Of a DNA stretch of 64,000 nt, positions 63,842 to 64,000 are shown in pieces. The translations under genes were made by a program, and so were the position numbers. This DNA is from a virus: positions 150,238 through 214,237 of the IMG/VR virus record IMGVR_UViG_3300047548_001122, one strand, 5' to 3'. The number at the start of each line of letters is the position of its first letter. Positions within the stretch are counted from its first letter, which is position 1. The notes below the pieces were generated by a model. It made no database searches. It was not told where the DNA came from and saw only the letters and a program-made list of their open reading frames with translations.

Positions 63842-64000
63842 ATGGTTAAGAGAAAAGATAAATTCGATATAAGTGAGGCCTGCGGTTGGGTCGGTATGTT
63901 ACTGATCCACGCTGCGACCCTTCCTACTAGTCTGGGTGTGATTCTGGGATATAGTGATAAACTGCCACCACTGAGCATGGTTCTGATGGTCTGGAGTGGT
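63842..64000 (+). CDS. Partial membrane protein, runs off the window
   Basis: Fifty-three codons are visible, open to the window end: MVKRKDKFDISEACGWVGMLLIHAATLPTS (split here) then LGVILGYSDKLPPLSMVLMVW. Two membrane helices are likely. Aquatic T4-like phages carry a small membrane protein of this type. It begins at the predicted transcription start, with no room for a ribosome site. Confidence 0.65.
   Translation, partial: MVKRKDKFDISEACGWVGMLLIHAATLPTSLGVILGYSDKLPPLSMVLMVWSG

Noticed and set aside
1-64000. Cyanophage host
   Set aside because: Many core genes resemble cyanophage genes, but no photosynthesis or carbon-metabolism gene (psbA, hli, talC, cp12) is visible; a heterotrophic Gram-negative host is at least as likely.

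Overview
The window is one AT-rich, densely packed stretch of a tailed-phage genome of the T4-like (cyanophage/pelagiphage-type) myovirus group. The evidence is the order and identity of replication genes: clamp-loader subunit gp62, translational repressor RegA, family B DNA polymerase gp43, UvsX recombinase, gp41 helicase and, further on, gp61 primase. Around them sit genes typical of aquatic T4-like phages (Hsp20, PhoH, PstS, ThyX, class I ribonucleotide reductase, MazG-like enzymes). No photosynthesis gene, tRNA, integrase, transposase or CRISPR array was recognised. A PstS with a signal peptide and a beta-barrel protein with a C-terminal Phe point to a Gram-negative, probably phosphate-limited heterotrophic aquatic host. 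This is inference.

Layout. 0-11.9 kb: DNA replication and nucleotide supply. 11.9-15.2 kb: late operon with an uncharacterised protein, a ligase-like KxDG protein and an IscU Fe-S scaffold. 15.3-20.9 kb: surface-glycan island (four glycosyltransferase-like genes, a phosphatase-nucleotidylyltransferase fusion, a methyltransferase and a GDPD-like enzyme). 20.9-28.3 kb: large modular proteins with T4 capsid-targeting-like N-termini and repeated VELDE/VELEE linkers; they carry a nucleotidyltransferase, a P-loop kinase and a HicA-like domain. 28.4-32.9 kb: small conserved virion-type genes and a lysis cassette (GH19 endolysin, spanin-like and lipoprotein genes, holin candidates). 32.9-39 kb: receptor-binding or tail-fibre genes including a 1299-residue LamG fibre. 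39.1-45.5 kb: primase, ThyX, NrdA, a GATase-like protein, thioredoxin, NrdB. 45.5-48.5 kb: PstS, an outer-membrane barrel, IscA, a secreted nuclease and a GIY-YIG-like protein. 48.5-50 kb: three fibre genes on the minus strand. 50-64 kb: a long early-type array of small, overlapping accessory genes with PhoH, an exonuclease, an SGNH hydrolase and a MazG-like protein.

Control. Two promoter classes are visible. Host-like sigma70 promoters (TTGACA-17-TATAAT type) stand at 1857, 39051, 51013 and 56003, with two TTGCCA-16-TATACT versions near 63.5-63.8 kb. T4-type late boxes (TATAAATA/GATAAATA/CTAAATA) stand before 11897, 20915, 28359, 38416, 45565 and 47210 and before the minus-strand fibres. One late box overlaps a hairpin that would hide the ribosome-binding site only in read-through transcripts, as T4 does for its lysozyme gene.

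The most interesting candidate system is the group of CTS-tagged proteins at 13.1-14.3 and 20.9-28.3 kb. They look like a capsid-packaged, protease-processed set of enzymes and effectors (ligase-like, NMNAT-like plus kinase, HicA-like RNase, glycine-zipper/EF-hand modules) that could be ejected into the host with the DNA. Other noteworthy features are the IscU+IscA pair, the PstS-porin operon and an overprinted reading frame at 23.15-23.45 kb.
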